Shown: positions 1 through 7,776 of the stretch, one piece after another | How positions within the stretch are numbered: position 1 is the stretch's first letter | How the letters are laid out: every line of letters starts with the position of its first letter | Assembly: GCA_023432985.1 (NCBI GenBank) | Contig: JAEZEQ010000048.1 | Location: 1-23,375 of the forward strand | Length of the DNA stretch: 23,375 nt | Direction: 5' to 3' | DNA from: Bacteroidota bacterium | GTDB taxonomy: Bacteria; Bacteroidota; Bacteroidia; CAIKAF01 | The notes under the pieces: generated by a model | What the model saw: only the letters and a program-made list of their open reading frames with translations | Databases searched by the model: none | Told to the model about the DNA's origin: nothing | Made by a program: the position numbers and the translations under genes

Positions 1-260
1 CCGGAGATAAAATTGCCTATGTACGCATTATCAATCCCGAAGGTTTTGTCGTTGCCGATTTCAGTCAGACCACCCGTGTATTTACCACGCGTGAGGGCAA
101 AGAAATGCCTTATAGTCGCCTCGTAAAATTTGAGTACAGCGGAGAAAGTACAAAAGCCGAATTAAACTGGGAGCAGGAGATATTCAGCAAAGGCGAATAC
201 AGTTTCGAAATATATATAGACGGCGATTATGCCGGTGGAAGTCAGATCGTACTTGAATAA
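1..260 (+). CDS. 3' end of an unidentified protein (partial, cut by window start)
   Basis: An open frame enters from the left edge (codons in register with position 3) and stops at TAA 258-260, giving about 85 C-terminal residues. The segment alternates hydrophobic and polar residues with many Gly and aromatic residues (IINPEGFVVADFS, FEIYIDGDYAGG), as expected for a beta-sandwich-like C-terminal domain; no catalytic motif is visible. It resembles, from memory only, the C-terminal part of uncharacterised coiled-coil proteins of Bacteroidota, but the N-terminal part is outside the window. The stop is only 2 nt before the ATG of the DUF4296 gene, so the two are almost certainly co-transcribed. 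Function unknown. Confidence 0.75.
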   Translation, partial: GDKIAYVRIINPEGFVVADFSQTTRVFTTREGKEMPYSRLVKFEYSGESTKAELNWEQEIFSKGEYSFEIYIDGDYAGGSQIVLE

Positions 261-262
261 AC

Positions 263-634
263 ATGCTTCGTAATTTTAATATATACCTACTGTTCCTTAT
301 TCTTTTTTCCTTTATTTCTTGTGGAGATTCAGGCAAGAAAATGAAATTGGCAGAGGGTATATATGAGAAAGAAGACATGGTAAACATATTGGTAGAAATG
401 CATTTGGTAGAAGCTGCATATCGCAGCGGAGCTTTGGATGAGGAGGCATTGACCAATACGCGTCAGGCCCAACAATTGGTATTAGAAAGGATGGGCAGCG
501 ACACCTTGCAATTCGACGAAAGTTATGCTTATTACGCCGACAACAGCGAGAAACTAAAAGAAATATACGATTTAGTTTCGGTGGAATTGACCAAGAAAAA
601 ACTTGAAACCATGGACAAACACAATGCGAAATAG
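263..634 (+). CDS. DUF4296 family lipoprotein
   Basis: The product has 123 residues. It starts with a short hydrophobic signal peptide (residues 5-19) ending in FISC, so Cys20 is the likely lipidated residue, followed by a Gly/Ser/Lys stretch typical of exported lipoproteins. The body is mostly helical, with the pattern DMVNILVEMHLVEAAY (about residues 38-53), which I recognise as the DUF4296 signature of Bacteroidota. It is expected in the cell envelope; its molecular role is unknown. The ATG lies 2 nt after the preceding stop and the 3' end overlaps the next gene by 11 nt, so translation of the three genes is probably coupled. Family assignment is from pattern memory. Confidence 0.85.
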   Translation: MLRNFNIYLLFLILFSFISCGDSGKKMKLAEGIYEKEDMVNILVEMHLVEAAYRSGALDEEALTNTRQAQQLVLERMGSDTLQFDESYAYYADNSEKLKEIYDLVSVELTKKKLETMDKHNAK

Positions 635-1094
635 AATCTTAAAAACAGGCTGCTTAGCCGTGATGGTAATGGCTTTACAAGCATGCGAGAACAAAGCTTC
701 GAAAAAGGTGGAGGCAGATCCGTTAAAAGAGGCTGCAATGCGTCATCAGGACATTAATCCGAACGGGATGTCGGAATTATCGGCATTGATGGAAGACATC
801 TATATGATTTCGAAAAAATGGAAAGAGGCGGTAGAAAAGGGAGAAGATATGGGGGTTTATCCTGCCATATACGATCAATTGAAAACGGCTGAACCGACCA
901 ATGAAAATATAAAAAACGAAACCTACGACCCATTTGCCGATGATTTCGTAGTGCGCACCAAGGCCTTATTATCGGCACCTGAAAATGAGAAAAAAACGGC
1001 ATTTGACTTATATGTAGACGGCTGTATGAATTGTCATAATACCATGTGTACGGGGCCGATTAAGCGGATTAAATTATTGAGAATAAAAGAATAA
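624..1094 (+). CDS. Lipoprotein with a single C-terminal c-type heme motif (CxxCH)
   Basis: I start at ATG 624 rather than the upstream in-frame TTG at 603, because it puts the basic N-terminus (MRNR) directly before a hydrophobic segment and a lipobox LQAC, with Cys21 as lipid anchor. The 156-residue protein is largely helical, and its heme motif CMNCH (Cys134, Cys137, His138) lies close to the C-terminus, followed by another Cys142 and a basic tail. A C-terminal heme site after a helical body recalls the cytochrome c' type four-helix bundles, but that is inference. It is expected to sit in the periplasm, lipid-anchored. It overlaps the DUF4296 gene by 11 nt and is the last gene of the operon, followed by a terminator hairpin. 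Electron-transfer partner unknown. Confidence 0.8.
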   Translation: MRNRILKTGCLAVMVMALQACENKASKKVEADPLKEAAMRHQDINPNGMSELSALMEDIYMISKKWKEAVEKGEDMGVYPAIYDQLKTAEPTNENIKNETYDPFADDFVVRTKALLSAPENEKKTAFDLYVDGCMNCHNTMCTGPIKRIKLLRIKE

Positions 1095-1132
1095 ACAGTA
1101 TAGGCGAGTTAGCCCTGTTTTAGAATTAAAAA

Positions 1133-1168
1133 CAAAAAAAAAGAGGTCGTATATGCGACCTCTTTTCA
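1133..1168. terminator. Bidirectional intrinsic terminator
   Basis: An 11-bp stem (arms 1139-1149 and 1156-1166, core GAGGTCG/CGACCTC) with a 6-nt loop is flanked by an A-run on the left and a T-run on the right. It separates the convergent heme lipoprotein gene (+) and the protease gene (-) and can serve both strands. Confidence 0.9.
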
Positions 1169-1183
1169 TTTGAAAACCTTAAT

Positions 1184-3433
1184 TTATTTAGAAATCACCA
1201 ATTTTTTAGCGATCCAGTTTCCGTTAACTCTTACCATAAGTTGGTATACACCGTTGCGAAGCGAAGATGTTTCTACCGTAGCCTGAAAATCGGCTTGAGG
1301 ATATACTTTAGTCCACACCGTTTTTCCGGTCATATCAATCAATTTCACTTCAGATATTTTCTGACTATTTGCAGAGATAATATAAGCTATATCAGAGGCA
1401 GGATTAGGGAATAATTTCAGAGCTTCAACATTATCGGCATAAGAAGTAGGCTCCATTCCGACATTACCTGAGGGTGGGCAAACGATGGGCAATATAGCAT
1501 GTGTATAATGTTTATTATATCCGTCGAAATAGCTATGCCAGGTTCCATCGGCATATTGTTCCCATCCGTAGGGTGCATTAACCTGATTATCGGCGCTGGT
1601 AATCAACGAAACCGTATTACCGCCTGTGGGAAGCACTGCACCTACGTAAAAATCGCCTGTAAGCGTATAGGGCGTATTGAGGGTCATAATAATGGGCGTA
1701 CCGTTAATAGGCGTACTGGCGAGGCTAAGATTTGCGCTTACAATCTCCGTTCCAGGTGTACCTCCGGTTCCATTAGCGGCCCAAATCTTAAGTGGAAAGC
1801 TACCTGTTCCCGATTTAGAAGCAAAGAAATAGAGCGCACCAGTAAGCGTAGATCCCGAAGGATAAGAATTGGTGAATTTGTCGGCCTTTGCTAAATCGCC
1901 ATAACTATTATTTCCGCCTAAATATCCCCATGAACCCACAGAAATATTAGAGGCTGTATGCGTATTGATAATAAAATTTCCTGAGGTATCACATGCATTT
2001 CCGGGAGGCGGAGGCGTACTACCGCAGGCATTTTTCCCATTTAAAAATTGGGGATTTGTATTCAGCGGGTCGAGCCAGGGCTTAAGTTGTTGAGAAGCAC
2101 CGGAACCTGCCGACTGCCAACTATGCGAGAACTTACCGTATAAATCGGGCGCGTTTGTTGCGGTACAGTAAGAAGAACCACCACTTAAATCGCCCACAAT
2201 ACGTCCGCTATTATTAAAAATGGGACTACCGGAAGATCCACCTTCCGTAACACCATGTCCGTTTGCCGTAGCCGACCAAATAACCTGCCAGTGTGCGTTA
2301 GGGGTTCCACCCCACCAGGTAGACGAAACCAAAGAAGAGGAATAAGTACTTATTTTCTTAATATCACCTGAGGGGTGGTGTATACTTACCCCACTTGATG
2401 ATCCGCTTGTACTCCTATCCCAACCGGCATAATACACATTATAAGCGGCGGGGATAGTGCCATTGAGTTCGAGCAATAAAAAGTCGCTATGATTCACATT
2501 TGAAGTGGTGCCACTTGCGGCTTTTTTCACGCAGCCAACTTTGGTTTGGTCATCTAAATTCGTAGCCGAAGAGGGGTCATTACAACCCGGTCCTTCGAAA
2601 TTGAAATAGAAAGTCCACTGACCCATATTTGCGGCTGAGGCACCGGCTCCGCAATGTTGAGCAGTAAGCAAATAATTTTTACAATCTTCAGCCGTATTAT
2701 TGACAAGGGCGCCCGAACAGAATCCGGCCATACTGCCTTCAACGACGATAATTTTCACTACCGATCTTTTTTGATTTTGCCAACTGTTTCCTTCGGCGCA
2801 ATTCACATTCACCTGACAAAATTCAGAATCGCCAAATTGACCCGCATTTTTTTCCTTATTCTCTAAAAATTCCACACCGCGGAAGAAGTAGCCAATATTT
2901 TCGATTTCGATGCGCGGTTCTCCCTCCACACCTGCCGGCTGGAAATATTCGAGTACGGCCGTTGATCCGGGAACTATAGCCGTTGCATAGGCTGTGGTTT
3001 GCGTATTTTCGTTGGCATAATGCGGACCTTCCACAAAGCGGTTATCGGGATTATAGCTAAACAAAACCGAACCATTAGGAATGTCGAAATCACTAAAATA
3101 GAAAGCCAGCCCCTTTGCCTGAGGCGATTGAACATGAAGTCTCCACAAGCGGCTTCCGTCGGGGAATTCGGTCCACACACCGGCATTAGAAGGATTCAAT
3201 TGATGCGGCATCAATTGGGCTATAGTATACATTTGCCCATTCTTTTCGGAATTGGCAATAAGTTTATCGATTTGATTTTGGTCCGGAGCCTTTACCATAT
3301 AGGCGGGAATGGGAGCCAGATCATTGGCATTGAGTAGGCCGCGGGGGCTTTTCAAAAACAAGTTTGTTTGTCCGTACACAGAGAGCGAAAAAAAGAGCGC
3401 CATGAGGACAATGGGGTAATTATTCCATTTCAT
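1184..3433 (-). CDS. Secreted trypsin-fold serine protease, lysyl-endopeptidase-like, with T9SS sorting domain
   Basis: The product has 749 residues. A signal peptide (about 1-21) is followed by a probable propeptide (about 22-200), then a chymotrypsin-fold domain (about 201-455). The catalytic triad is readable: His260 in LLTAQHCG, Asp317 in HSDFLLLEL, Ser403 in GGSSGSP. The segment PDLYGKFSHSW places Asp430 where lysyl endopeptidase (Achromobacter protease I) has its Lys-selecting Asp, so cleavage after Lys is likely but inferred. Several Cys could form disulfides. After a Pro-rich linker (473-477) comes a beta-rich domain (about 482-652) of unknown ligand, then a T9SS type A C-terminal sorting domain (about 668-749: LFPNPASD, DMTGKTVW, GVYQLMV, KKLVISK). 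The protein should cross the outer membrane by T9SS and be released or surface-bound. It is transcribed away from carA, probably as a single gene. Confidence 0.93.
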   Translation of the reverse strand: MKWNNYPIVLMALFFSLSVYGQTNLFLKSPRGLLNANDLAPIPAYMVKAPDQNQIDKLIANSEKNGQMYTIAQLMPHQLNPSNAGVWTEFPDGSRLWRLHVQSPQAKGLAFYFSDFDIPNGSVLFSYNPDNRFVEGPHYANENTQTTAYATAIVPGSTAVLEYFQPAGVEGEPRIEIENIGYFFRGVEFLENKEKNAGQFGDSEFCQVNVNCAEGNSWQNQKRSVVKIIVVEGSMAGFCSGALVNNTAEDCKNYLLTAQHCGAGASAANMGQWTFYFNFEGPGCNDPSSATNLDDQTKVGCVKKAASGTTSNVNHSDFLLLELNGTIPAAYNVYYAGWDRSTSGSSSGVSIHHPSGDIKKISTYSSSLVSSTWWGGTPNAHWQVIWSATANGHGVTEGGSSGSPIFNNSGRIVGDLSGGSSYCTATNAPDLYGKFSHSWQSAGSGASQQLKPWLDPLNTNPQFLNGKNACGSTPPPPGNACDTSGNFIINTHTASNISVGSWGYLGGNNSYGDLAKADKFTNSYPSGSTLTGALYFFASKSGTGSFPLKIWAANGTGGTPGTEIVSANLSLASTPINGTPIIMTLNTPYTLTGDFYVGAVLPTGGNTVSLITSADNQVNAPYGWEQYADGTWHSYFDGYNKHYTHAILPIVCPPSGNVGMEPTSYADNVEALKLFPNPASDIAYIISANSQKISEVKLIDMTGKTVWTKVYPQADFQATVETSSLRNGVYQLMVRVNGNWIAKKLVISK

Positions 3434-3449
3434 ACTATCAGATTTAGTA

Positions 3450-3480
3450 CGAATTTACGACAAAAAGGAGAAATGGGAAA
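3450..3480 (-). promoter_or_regulatory. Weak candidate promoter for the protease gene
   Basis: On the minus strand TTTC (3477-3480), a 19-nt spacer and TAAATTCG (3450-3457) match the Bacteroidota consensus TTTG-N19-TAnnTTTG with one mismatch in each box. The start codon lies 16 nt downstream, which would give a very short leader. No other candidate is visible in the 76-bp gap to carA. Confidence 0.3.
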
Positions 3481-3509
3481 GCCTGATACGAAAAAGAACA
3501 AAAAAGCTT

Positions 3510-4601
3510 TTATAGTGCGGCCACGAAATCGTCGAATAAATAACGGGAGTCGTGTGGTCCGGCGAAGGCTTCGGGATGGTATTGCACGCTAAACACGTTT
3601 TTATCCTTCAGTTTCAATCCGGCTATACTACCGTCGTTAAGATGCGTATGCGACACGATAACATTATCGGGAATATTTTCATTTTTCACGGCAAAACCGT
3701 GATTTTGGCTGGTGATTTCGCCTTTACCCGAGATAATATTCAGCACAGGGTGATTGATTCCTCTGTGTCCGTGCGACATTTTAAAAGTTTGCATACCCAG
3801 TGCACGTCCAAGGATTTGATGTCCAAGGCAGATACCAAAAATCTTCTTATTGGCATCGAGCATAGCGTGGATGAGTGACTTGGTGTCATTCATTGTTTCG
3901 GGGTCACCGGGGCCGTTAGAAATAAGGTATCCGTCGGGTTCCCATGCTTCCATAGCAGATAGCGGTGTCGACATAGGGAAAACCTTTACAAGCACATTTC
4001 TTTCGGTGAGGCAACGGATAATATTTTGTTTAACGCCGAGGTCGAGCAGGGCAACTTTTTTGGAGGCATTAGGATTACCCACTTCGTAGGCTTTGGTTGT
4101 AGTAACCTGAGTAGATAGTTCGAGTCCTTCCATAGAGGGAATATCCTTCATCATTTGGGCGAGCACCTTGGTATCAAAATGTTCGGTACTAAGGATAGCG
4201 TTCATAGAGCCGCTTCTGCGTATATGCCTAACCAGCGCGCGTGTATCTACGCCGTAGATCACGAGTGTACTCGATTGAAATAAGAAATTTTGGATAGAGT
4301 CATCGGCTTGAATGCGAGAAAACTTATCGGAAAAATTCTTACAAATTAATCCGGATATTTTCACATTATCCGATTCCATTTCAGAGGCAAGCACGCCATA
4401 ATTACCGATATGTGCGGTATTCATAATGAGGATTTGGCGATAATAGCTGGGATCCGTGAACGTTTCCTGGTAACCGGTCATAGCGGTATTAAAGCAAATT
4501 TCTCCGGTGGTAGTACCGGGTTTACCGGCTGCAAAACCTTCGAAGACAGTTCCGTCTTGGAGGTAAATAATTCCTTTTTGTGGTATATCGAACTTTATCA
4601 T
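3510..4601 (-). CDS. carA: Carbamoyl-phosphate synthase small (glutaminase) subunit
   Basis: This subunit hydrolyses glutamine and passes ammonia to the CarB subunit for carbamoyl phosphate, the precursor of pyrimidines and arginine. The 363-residue protein has the CPSase small-chain N-terminal domain (GIIYLQDGTVFEG, then CFNTAMTGYQETFTDPSY) and a class I glutamine amidotransferase domain: oxyanion-loop NGPGDP, nucleophile Cys258 in GICLGHQ, His342 and Glu344 in QYHPE. I chose ATG 4601 over an in-frame TTG at 4613, which adds only four residues and falls inside the A/T-run of a terminator hairpin. The gene lies directly after rplQ on the same strand, an order I recall in many Bacteroidota. 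No carB is in the window. A hairpin ending about 10 nt before the start codon may control expression. Confidence 0.97.
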   Translation of the reverse strand: MIKFDIPQKGIIYLQDGTVFEGFAAGKPGTTTGEICFNTAMTGYQETFTDPSYYRQILIMNTAHIGNYGVLASEMESDNVKISGLICKNFSDKFSRIQADDSIQNFLFQSSTLVIYGVDTRALVRHIRRSGSMNAILSTEHFDTKVLAQMMKDIPSMEGLELSTQVTTTKAYEVGNPNASKKVALLDLGVKQNIIRCLTERNVLVKVFPMSTPLSAMEAWEPDGYLISNGPGDPETMNDTKSLIHAMLDANKKIFGICLGHQILGRALGMQTFKMSHGHRGINHPVLNIISGKGEITSQNHGFAVKNENIPDNVIVSHTHLNDGSIAGLKLKDKNVFSVQYHPEAFAGPHDSRYLFDDFVAAL

Positions 4602-4611
4602 TTCAGGGTAC

Positions 4612-4649
4612 AAAAAAAAGGATAAATCGGCAGATTTATCCTTTTTTTA
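4612..4649 (-). terminator. Intrinsic terminator between rplQ and carA
   Basis: A stem of about 16 bp (arms 4613-4628 and 4633-4648, core GGATAAATC/GATTTATCC on the plus strand) with loop GGCA is flanked by A- and T-runs on both sides. On the minus strand it lies 24 nt after the rplQ stop and its T-run ends about 10 nt before the carA ATG. It fits the end of the ribosomal operon, but its position in the carA leader means it could also act as an attenuator. Confidence 0.85.
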
Positions 4650-4673
4650 AAAAATATTTATAAACAGTATGGA

Positions 4674-5180
4674 CTATGCATTATTTTCCTCGTTGGTATT
4701 GGGAGCTTCGTCCGTTTTTGTTTCTTCAGTTTTAGCAGCTTTATCGGCAGCTTTAGCTTTAGGTTTACCGGAACCGCGACGTGTACGTTTTTTAGAAGCG
4801 CCACTATCTTTGGTATAGGTTGTATTAAAGTCTACCAGTTCGATAATTGCCATTTCGGCACCATCACCGGGTCTCACGCCCAATTTGATGATACGGGTAT
4901 AACCACCGGGGCGGTTAGCTACCTTCACACCTACTTCTCTGAACAATTCGGCCACTGCGTATTTATTGCCGAGGTAAGAGAAGGCGATACGACGAGAGTG
5001 CGTAGTATCATCTTTAGACTTAGTGATAATAGGCTCTACAAATTTGCGTAAAGCTTTCGCTTTGGCAACGGTAGTAGTAATACGCTTATGCGTAATAAGC
5101 TGAGCAGCCATATTGGAAAGGAGCGCATTACGGTGACTGTGCGTACGTCCTAAGTGATTTATAGTTTTTCCGTGTCTCAT
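4674..5180 (-). CDS. rplQ: 50S ribosomal protein L17 with acidic/Lys-Ala tail
   Basis: L17 binds 23S rRNA near the polypeptide exit side. The conserved core (residues 1-about 117) begins MRHGKTINHLGRTHSHRNAL and contains the typical ITTTVAKAKALRKFVEPIIT segment. Beyond the core is a low-complexity tail of roughly 45 residues rich in Lys, Ala, Thr and Glu (KPKAKAADKAAKTEETKTDE), giving 168 residues against about 120-130 in E. coli; such tails are common in this phylum. It is the last gene of the ribosomal cluster, 30 nt after rpoA and followed by the terminator at 4612-4649. Confidence 0.98.
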   Translation of the reverse strand: MRHGKTINHLGRTHSHRNALLSNMAAQLITHKRITTTVAKAKALRKFVEPIITKSKDDTTHSRRIAFSYLGNKYAVAELFREVGVKVANRPGGYTRIIKLGVRPGDGAEMAIIELVDFNTTYTKDSGASKKRTRRGSGKPKAKAADKAAKTEETKTDEAPNTNEENNA

Positions 5181-5210
5181 TTTTACAAAGAATTAAAATT
5201 AAGAAAAGAC

Positions 5211-6203
5211 CTAGTCTTTATCGAGTTTAAATTTACTCACATTCATACCGAAGTGGAGGTTTTTAGAACGCACGAGTTCTTCCAATTCCATTAGGGACTT
5301 TTTACCGAAGTTTCGGAACTTTAACAAGTCGTTTTTATTAAAAGAAACGAGTTCGCCCAAGGTTTCCACATCAGCTGCTTTAAGGCAATTGAGTGCGCGT
5401 ACGCTAAGGTCCATATCCACCAATTTGGTTTTAAGGAGTTGACGCATATGCAAAGCTTCTTCGTCGAATTCTTCGATTTGTGCTTTTTCTTCAATGTCGA
5501 GTGTAATACGTTCATCGGAGAAGAGCATAAGGTGTTGAATCAAGATTTTAGCAGCTTCTTGCAGAGCATCTTTTGGATTAATTGAGCCATCGGTTTCTAT
5601 ATCGAGAACTAATTTTTCGTAATCCGTTTTTTGTTCCACGCGATAGTTTTCGATGGCATATTTCACATTACGGATAGGCGTAAAGATAGAATCGATAAAG
5701 ATAGTATCCAATTCGGCGTTTCCGGTTTTATTCTCTTCGGCGGGCACATAACCGCGACCTTTAGAGATAGTGAATTCCATTTGAAATTTGGTACCCGGTT
5801 CAAGGTGACAAATAACAAGGTCAGAATTAAGCACTTGAAAACCACTTGTGAACTTACCTAAATCACCGGCAGTTAATTTATCTCCACCTGTAAAATTCAC
5901 GGTAACTTTTTCATTATCGAGGATTTCGATTTGTCTTTTAAATCGAACCTTTTTAAGATTAAGAACTATTTCCGTTACATCTTCCGTAACTCCTTTAAGC
6001 GAGGAGAATTCGTGAGAGGCGCCTTCTATTTTAACATCTGATATAGCAAAGCCTTCAAGAGATGACAAAAGAATACGGCGTAGAGAATTTCCTATAGTGA
6101 TACCGTATCCCGGTTCCAACGGACGGAATTCGAATTTGCCGTTGAAATCATCAGATTCCAGCATGATAACCTTATCAGGTCTTTGAAAATCAAGAATAGC
6201 CAT
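5211..6203 (-). CDS. rpoA: DNA-directed RNA polymerase subunit alpha
   Basis: Alpha dimerises to nucleate assembly of RNA polymerase and contacts UP elements and activators. The 330 residues show the N-terminal assembly domain (about 1-235, with PLEPGYGITIGNSLRRILLS at 28-47 for dimerisation) and the C-terminal domain (about 255-318). The latter keeps the DNA-contacting motif LSVRALNCLK, with Arg269, Asn272 and Lys275 matching E. coli Arg265, Asn268 and Lys271, and the NFGKKSL turn. It lies between rpsD (21 nt upstream) and rplQ (30 nt downstream), the standard alpha-operon position. Confidence 0.99.
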   Translation of the reverse strand: MAILDFQRPDKVIMLESDDFNGKFEFRPLEPGYGITIGNSLRRILLSSLEGFAISDVKIEGASHEFSSLKGVTEDVTEIVLNLKKVRFKRQIEILDNEKVTVNFTGGDKLTAGDLGKFTSGFQVLNSDLVICHLEPGTKFQMEFTISKGRGYVPAEENKTGNAELDTIFIDSIFTPIRNVKYAIENYRVEQKTDYEKLVLDIETDGSINPKDALQEAAKILIQHLMLFSDERITLDIEEKAQIEEFDEEALHMRQLLKTKLVDMDLSVRALNCLKAADVETLGELVSFNKNDLLKFRNFGKKSLMELEELVRSKNLHFGMNVSKFKLDKD

Positions 6204-6224
6204 AATTATGACGTTTAAATGTTA

Positions 6225-6830
6225 TTATTTAGAGTACAATTCAACGATGAGCTGTTCTTTAATATTTTCCGGTATTTGATCGCGTAATGGGCGAGCAAGG
6301 AAAGTACCGGAAAGAGAAGCTGCATCAAAAGAAACCCAATCCAACGTAGGAGTGGAAGCGGCAACATGATTTGTAACCACAGAAAGGGTTTTTGATTTTT
6401 CGCGAACTGCTACTACTTCACCCGGGCGTAGAATTCTACTAGGGATATTACAAACTTCACCGTTAACAGTAAGGTGTGCATGCGTAACCAATTGGCGGGC
6501 TGCGCGACGTGTAGGTGCGATACCCATACGGTAAACAACGTTATCCAAACGGCTTTCGCAGAGAGACAACAAGTTTTCACCTGTAATACCTTTCATGCGG
6601 TTAGCATTATCGAACATACGACGGAACTGACGTTCCAAGATACCGTATATATATTTAGCTTTTTGTTTTTCCGTTAACTGAATAGAATATTCAGATTGTT
6701 TACGACGGCGTTTTGATGGGCCGTGCATACCCGGAGCATAGTTTTTACGCGCAAGAGCTTTATCAGGACCAAAGATTGGTTCTTTGAACTTACGAGAAAT
6801 TTTCGATTTGGGACCTCTATATCGTGCCAT
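6225..6830 (-). CDS. rpsD: 30S ribosomal protein S4 (zinc-free type)
   Basis: S4 is a primary 16S rRNA binder that starts assembly of the 30S body. The 201 residues begin MARYRGPKSKISRKFKEPIF and lack the N-terminal Cys cluster seen in zinc-binding S4 proteins. The S4 RNA-binding domain is clear around residues 90-150 (CESRLDNVVYRMGIAPTRRA, then LVTHAHLTVNGEV). In E. coli S4 represses its own operon; whether it does so here cannot be seen. It lies 22 nt after rpsK. Confidence 0.99.
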   Translation of the reverse strand: MARYRGPKSKISRKFKEPIFGPDKALARKNYAPGMHGPSKRRRKQSEYSIQLTEKQKAKYIYGILERQFRRMFDNANRMKGITGENLLSLCESRLDNVVYRMGIAPTRRAARQLVTHAHLTVNGEVCNIPSRILRPGEVVAVREKSKTLSVVTNHVAASTPTLDWVSFDAASLSGTFLARPLRDQIPENIKEQLIVELYSK

Positions 6831-6852
6831 AATTATTTACTGATTAAGATGA

Positions 6853-7236
6853 TTAAACTCTACGTTTTTTAGGAGGACGACAACCATTATGTGGCATTGG
6901 AGTCACATCCACGATTTCAATCACTTCGATATTTTCCTGAGCAATAGTACGTATTGCGGATTCACGTCCGGCACCCGGGCCTTTAACGTAAACTTTCACG
7001 CTACGCAGACCTAAATCATATGCTCCTTTAGCTGCATCAGAAGCAGCAACCTGAGCTGCATAAGGGGTGTTCTTTTTAGAGCCCCTAAAACCCATTTTTC
7101 CTGCTGAGGACCAGGTAATAACCTGACCAGCAGAGTTTGTCAACGAAATAATAAGGTTATTGAAAGACGCGTTAATGTGTGCTTCACCGCGTGCTTCAAT
7201 TTTCACTTTCTTTTTCGTTACCTTACTTTTAGCCAT
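6853..7236 (-). CDS. rpsK: 30S ribosomal protein S11
   Basis: S11 lies on the 30S platform near the mRNA exit and contacts S18 and S21. The 127 residues show the typical core (GEAHINASFNNLIISLTNSAG, WSSAGKMGFRGSKKNTPYAA) and the invariant C-terminal motif PMPHNGCRPPKKRRV, whose Asn-Gly is the site that forms isoaspartate in other bacteria. Gaps are 15 nt to rpsM upstream and 22 nt to rpsD downstream. Confidence 0.99.
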   Translation of the reverse strand: MAKSKVTKKKVKIEARGEAHINASFNNLIISLTNSAGQVITWSSAGKMGFRGSKKNTPYAAQVAASDAAKGAYDLGLRSVKVYVKGPGAGRESAIRTIAQENIEVIEIVDVTPMPHNGCRPPKKRRV

Positions 7237-7251
7237 CTTGCTTTTTATTTA

Positions 7252-7629
7252 TTATTTAGTAACTTTTTTCTTATTCGCAACGGTTTTACGTTTTCCTTTA
7301 CGGGTACGTCCGTTGGTTTGCGTTTGTTGTCCGCGAAGGGGTAACCCCACACGGTGACGAACACCACGATAGCATCCGATATCCATCAAACGTTTGATGC
7401 TCAATTGCACTTCCGATCTCAATTGTCCTTCTACCTTAATTTCATTATTAATGATATTACGGATTGCGGTCAACTGATCGTCGTTCCAATCTTGCACTTT
7501 CACGTTCTCATCGATTTCGCATTGTGCTAAAATACGTTTAGATGTCGACAAACCAATACCATAAATGTAGGTTAAGCCGATTACGCCTCTTTTGTTTTTT
7601 GGTAAATCTATACCTGATATCCTTGCCAT
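7252..7629 (-). CDS. rpsM: 30S ribosomal protein S13
   Basis: S13 sits in the head of the 30S subunit and contacts P-site tRNA and L5 through intersubunit bridges. The 125 residues begin MARISGIDLPKNKRGVIGLT and end in the basic tail with the signature LPLRGQQTQTNGRTRKGKRK, the part that reaches tRNA. It follows rpmJ by 24 nt and precedes rpsK by 15 nt. Confidence 0.99.
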   Translation of the reverse strand: MARISGIDLPKNKRGVIGLTYIYGIGLSTSKRILAQCEIDENVKVQDWNDDQLTAIRNIINNEIKVEGQLRSEVQLSIKRLMDIGCYRGVRHRVGLPLRGQQTQTNGRTRKGKRKTVANKKKVTK

Positions 7630-7653
7630 AATTCTTTAAATGACTTTTAATAA

Positions 7654-7770
7654 TTAACCTTGGCGTTGTTTAAAACGCGGATTCTTTTTATTGATTACAA
7701 AAAGAACACCTTTCCGTCTTACAATCTTGCAGTCGGCACTTCTTTTCTTAATGGATGCTCTAACTTTCAT
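7654..7770 (-). CDS. rpmJ: 50S ribosomal protein L36 (zinc-free type)
   Basis: A 38-residue reading frame begins MKVRASIKKRSADCKIVRRK at ATG 7768-7770 and ends KNPRFKQRQG before TAA 7654-7656. The start and the GKxxVIN...KQRQG end are those of L36. Of the zinc ligands of classical L36 (Cys11, Cys14, Cys27, His33) only Cys14 remains; the other three are Ser, Asn and Phe, so the protein cannot bind zinc in the usual way. The gene is too short for many ORF callers but occupies the expected place between infA (6 nt) and rpsM (24 nt). Confidence 0.97.
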   Translation of the reverse strand: MKVRASIKKRSADCKIVRRKGVLFVINKKNPRFKQRQG

Positions 7771-7776
7771 AAATAC

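Noticed and set aside
2999..3337. Plus-strand 112-codon frame inside the protease gene, and similar antisense frames under the ribosomal genes
   Set aside because: They lie wholly opposite well-supported genes, show no family resemblance and have antisense-like composition.
3501..3512. Palindrome AAAAGCTTTT at the carA stop as a terminator
   Set aside because: It has no loop and only AT pairs around a single GC step, so it cannot form a stable terminator hairpin.
4602..4613. TTG start of carA at 4613
   Set aside because: It would put the first codons into the T-run end of the terminator hairpin and adds residues not expected in the family; ATG 4601 fits better.
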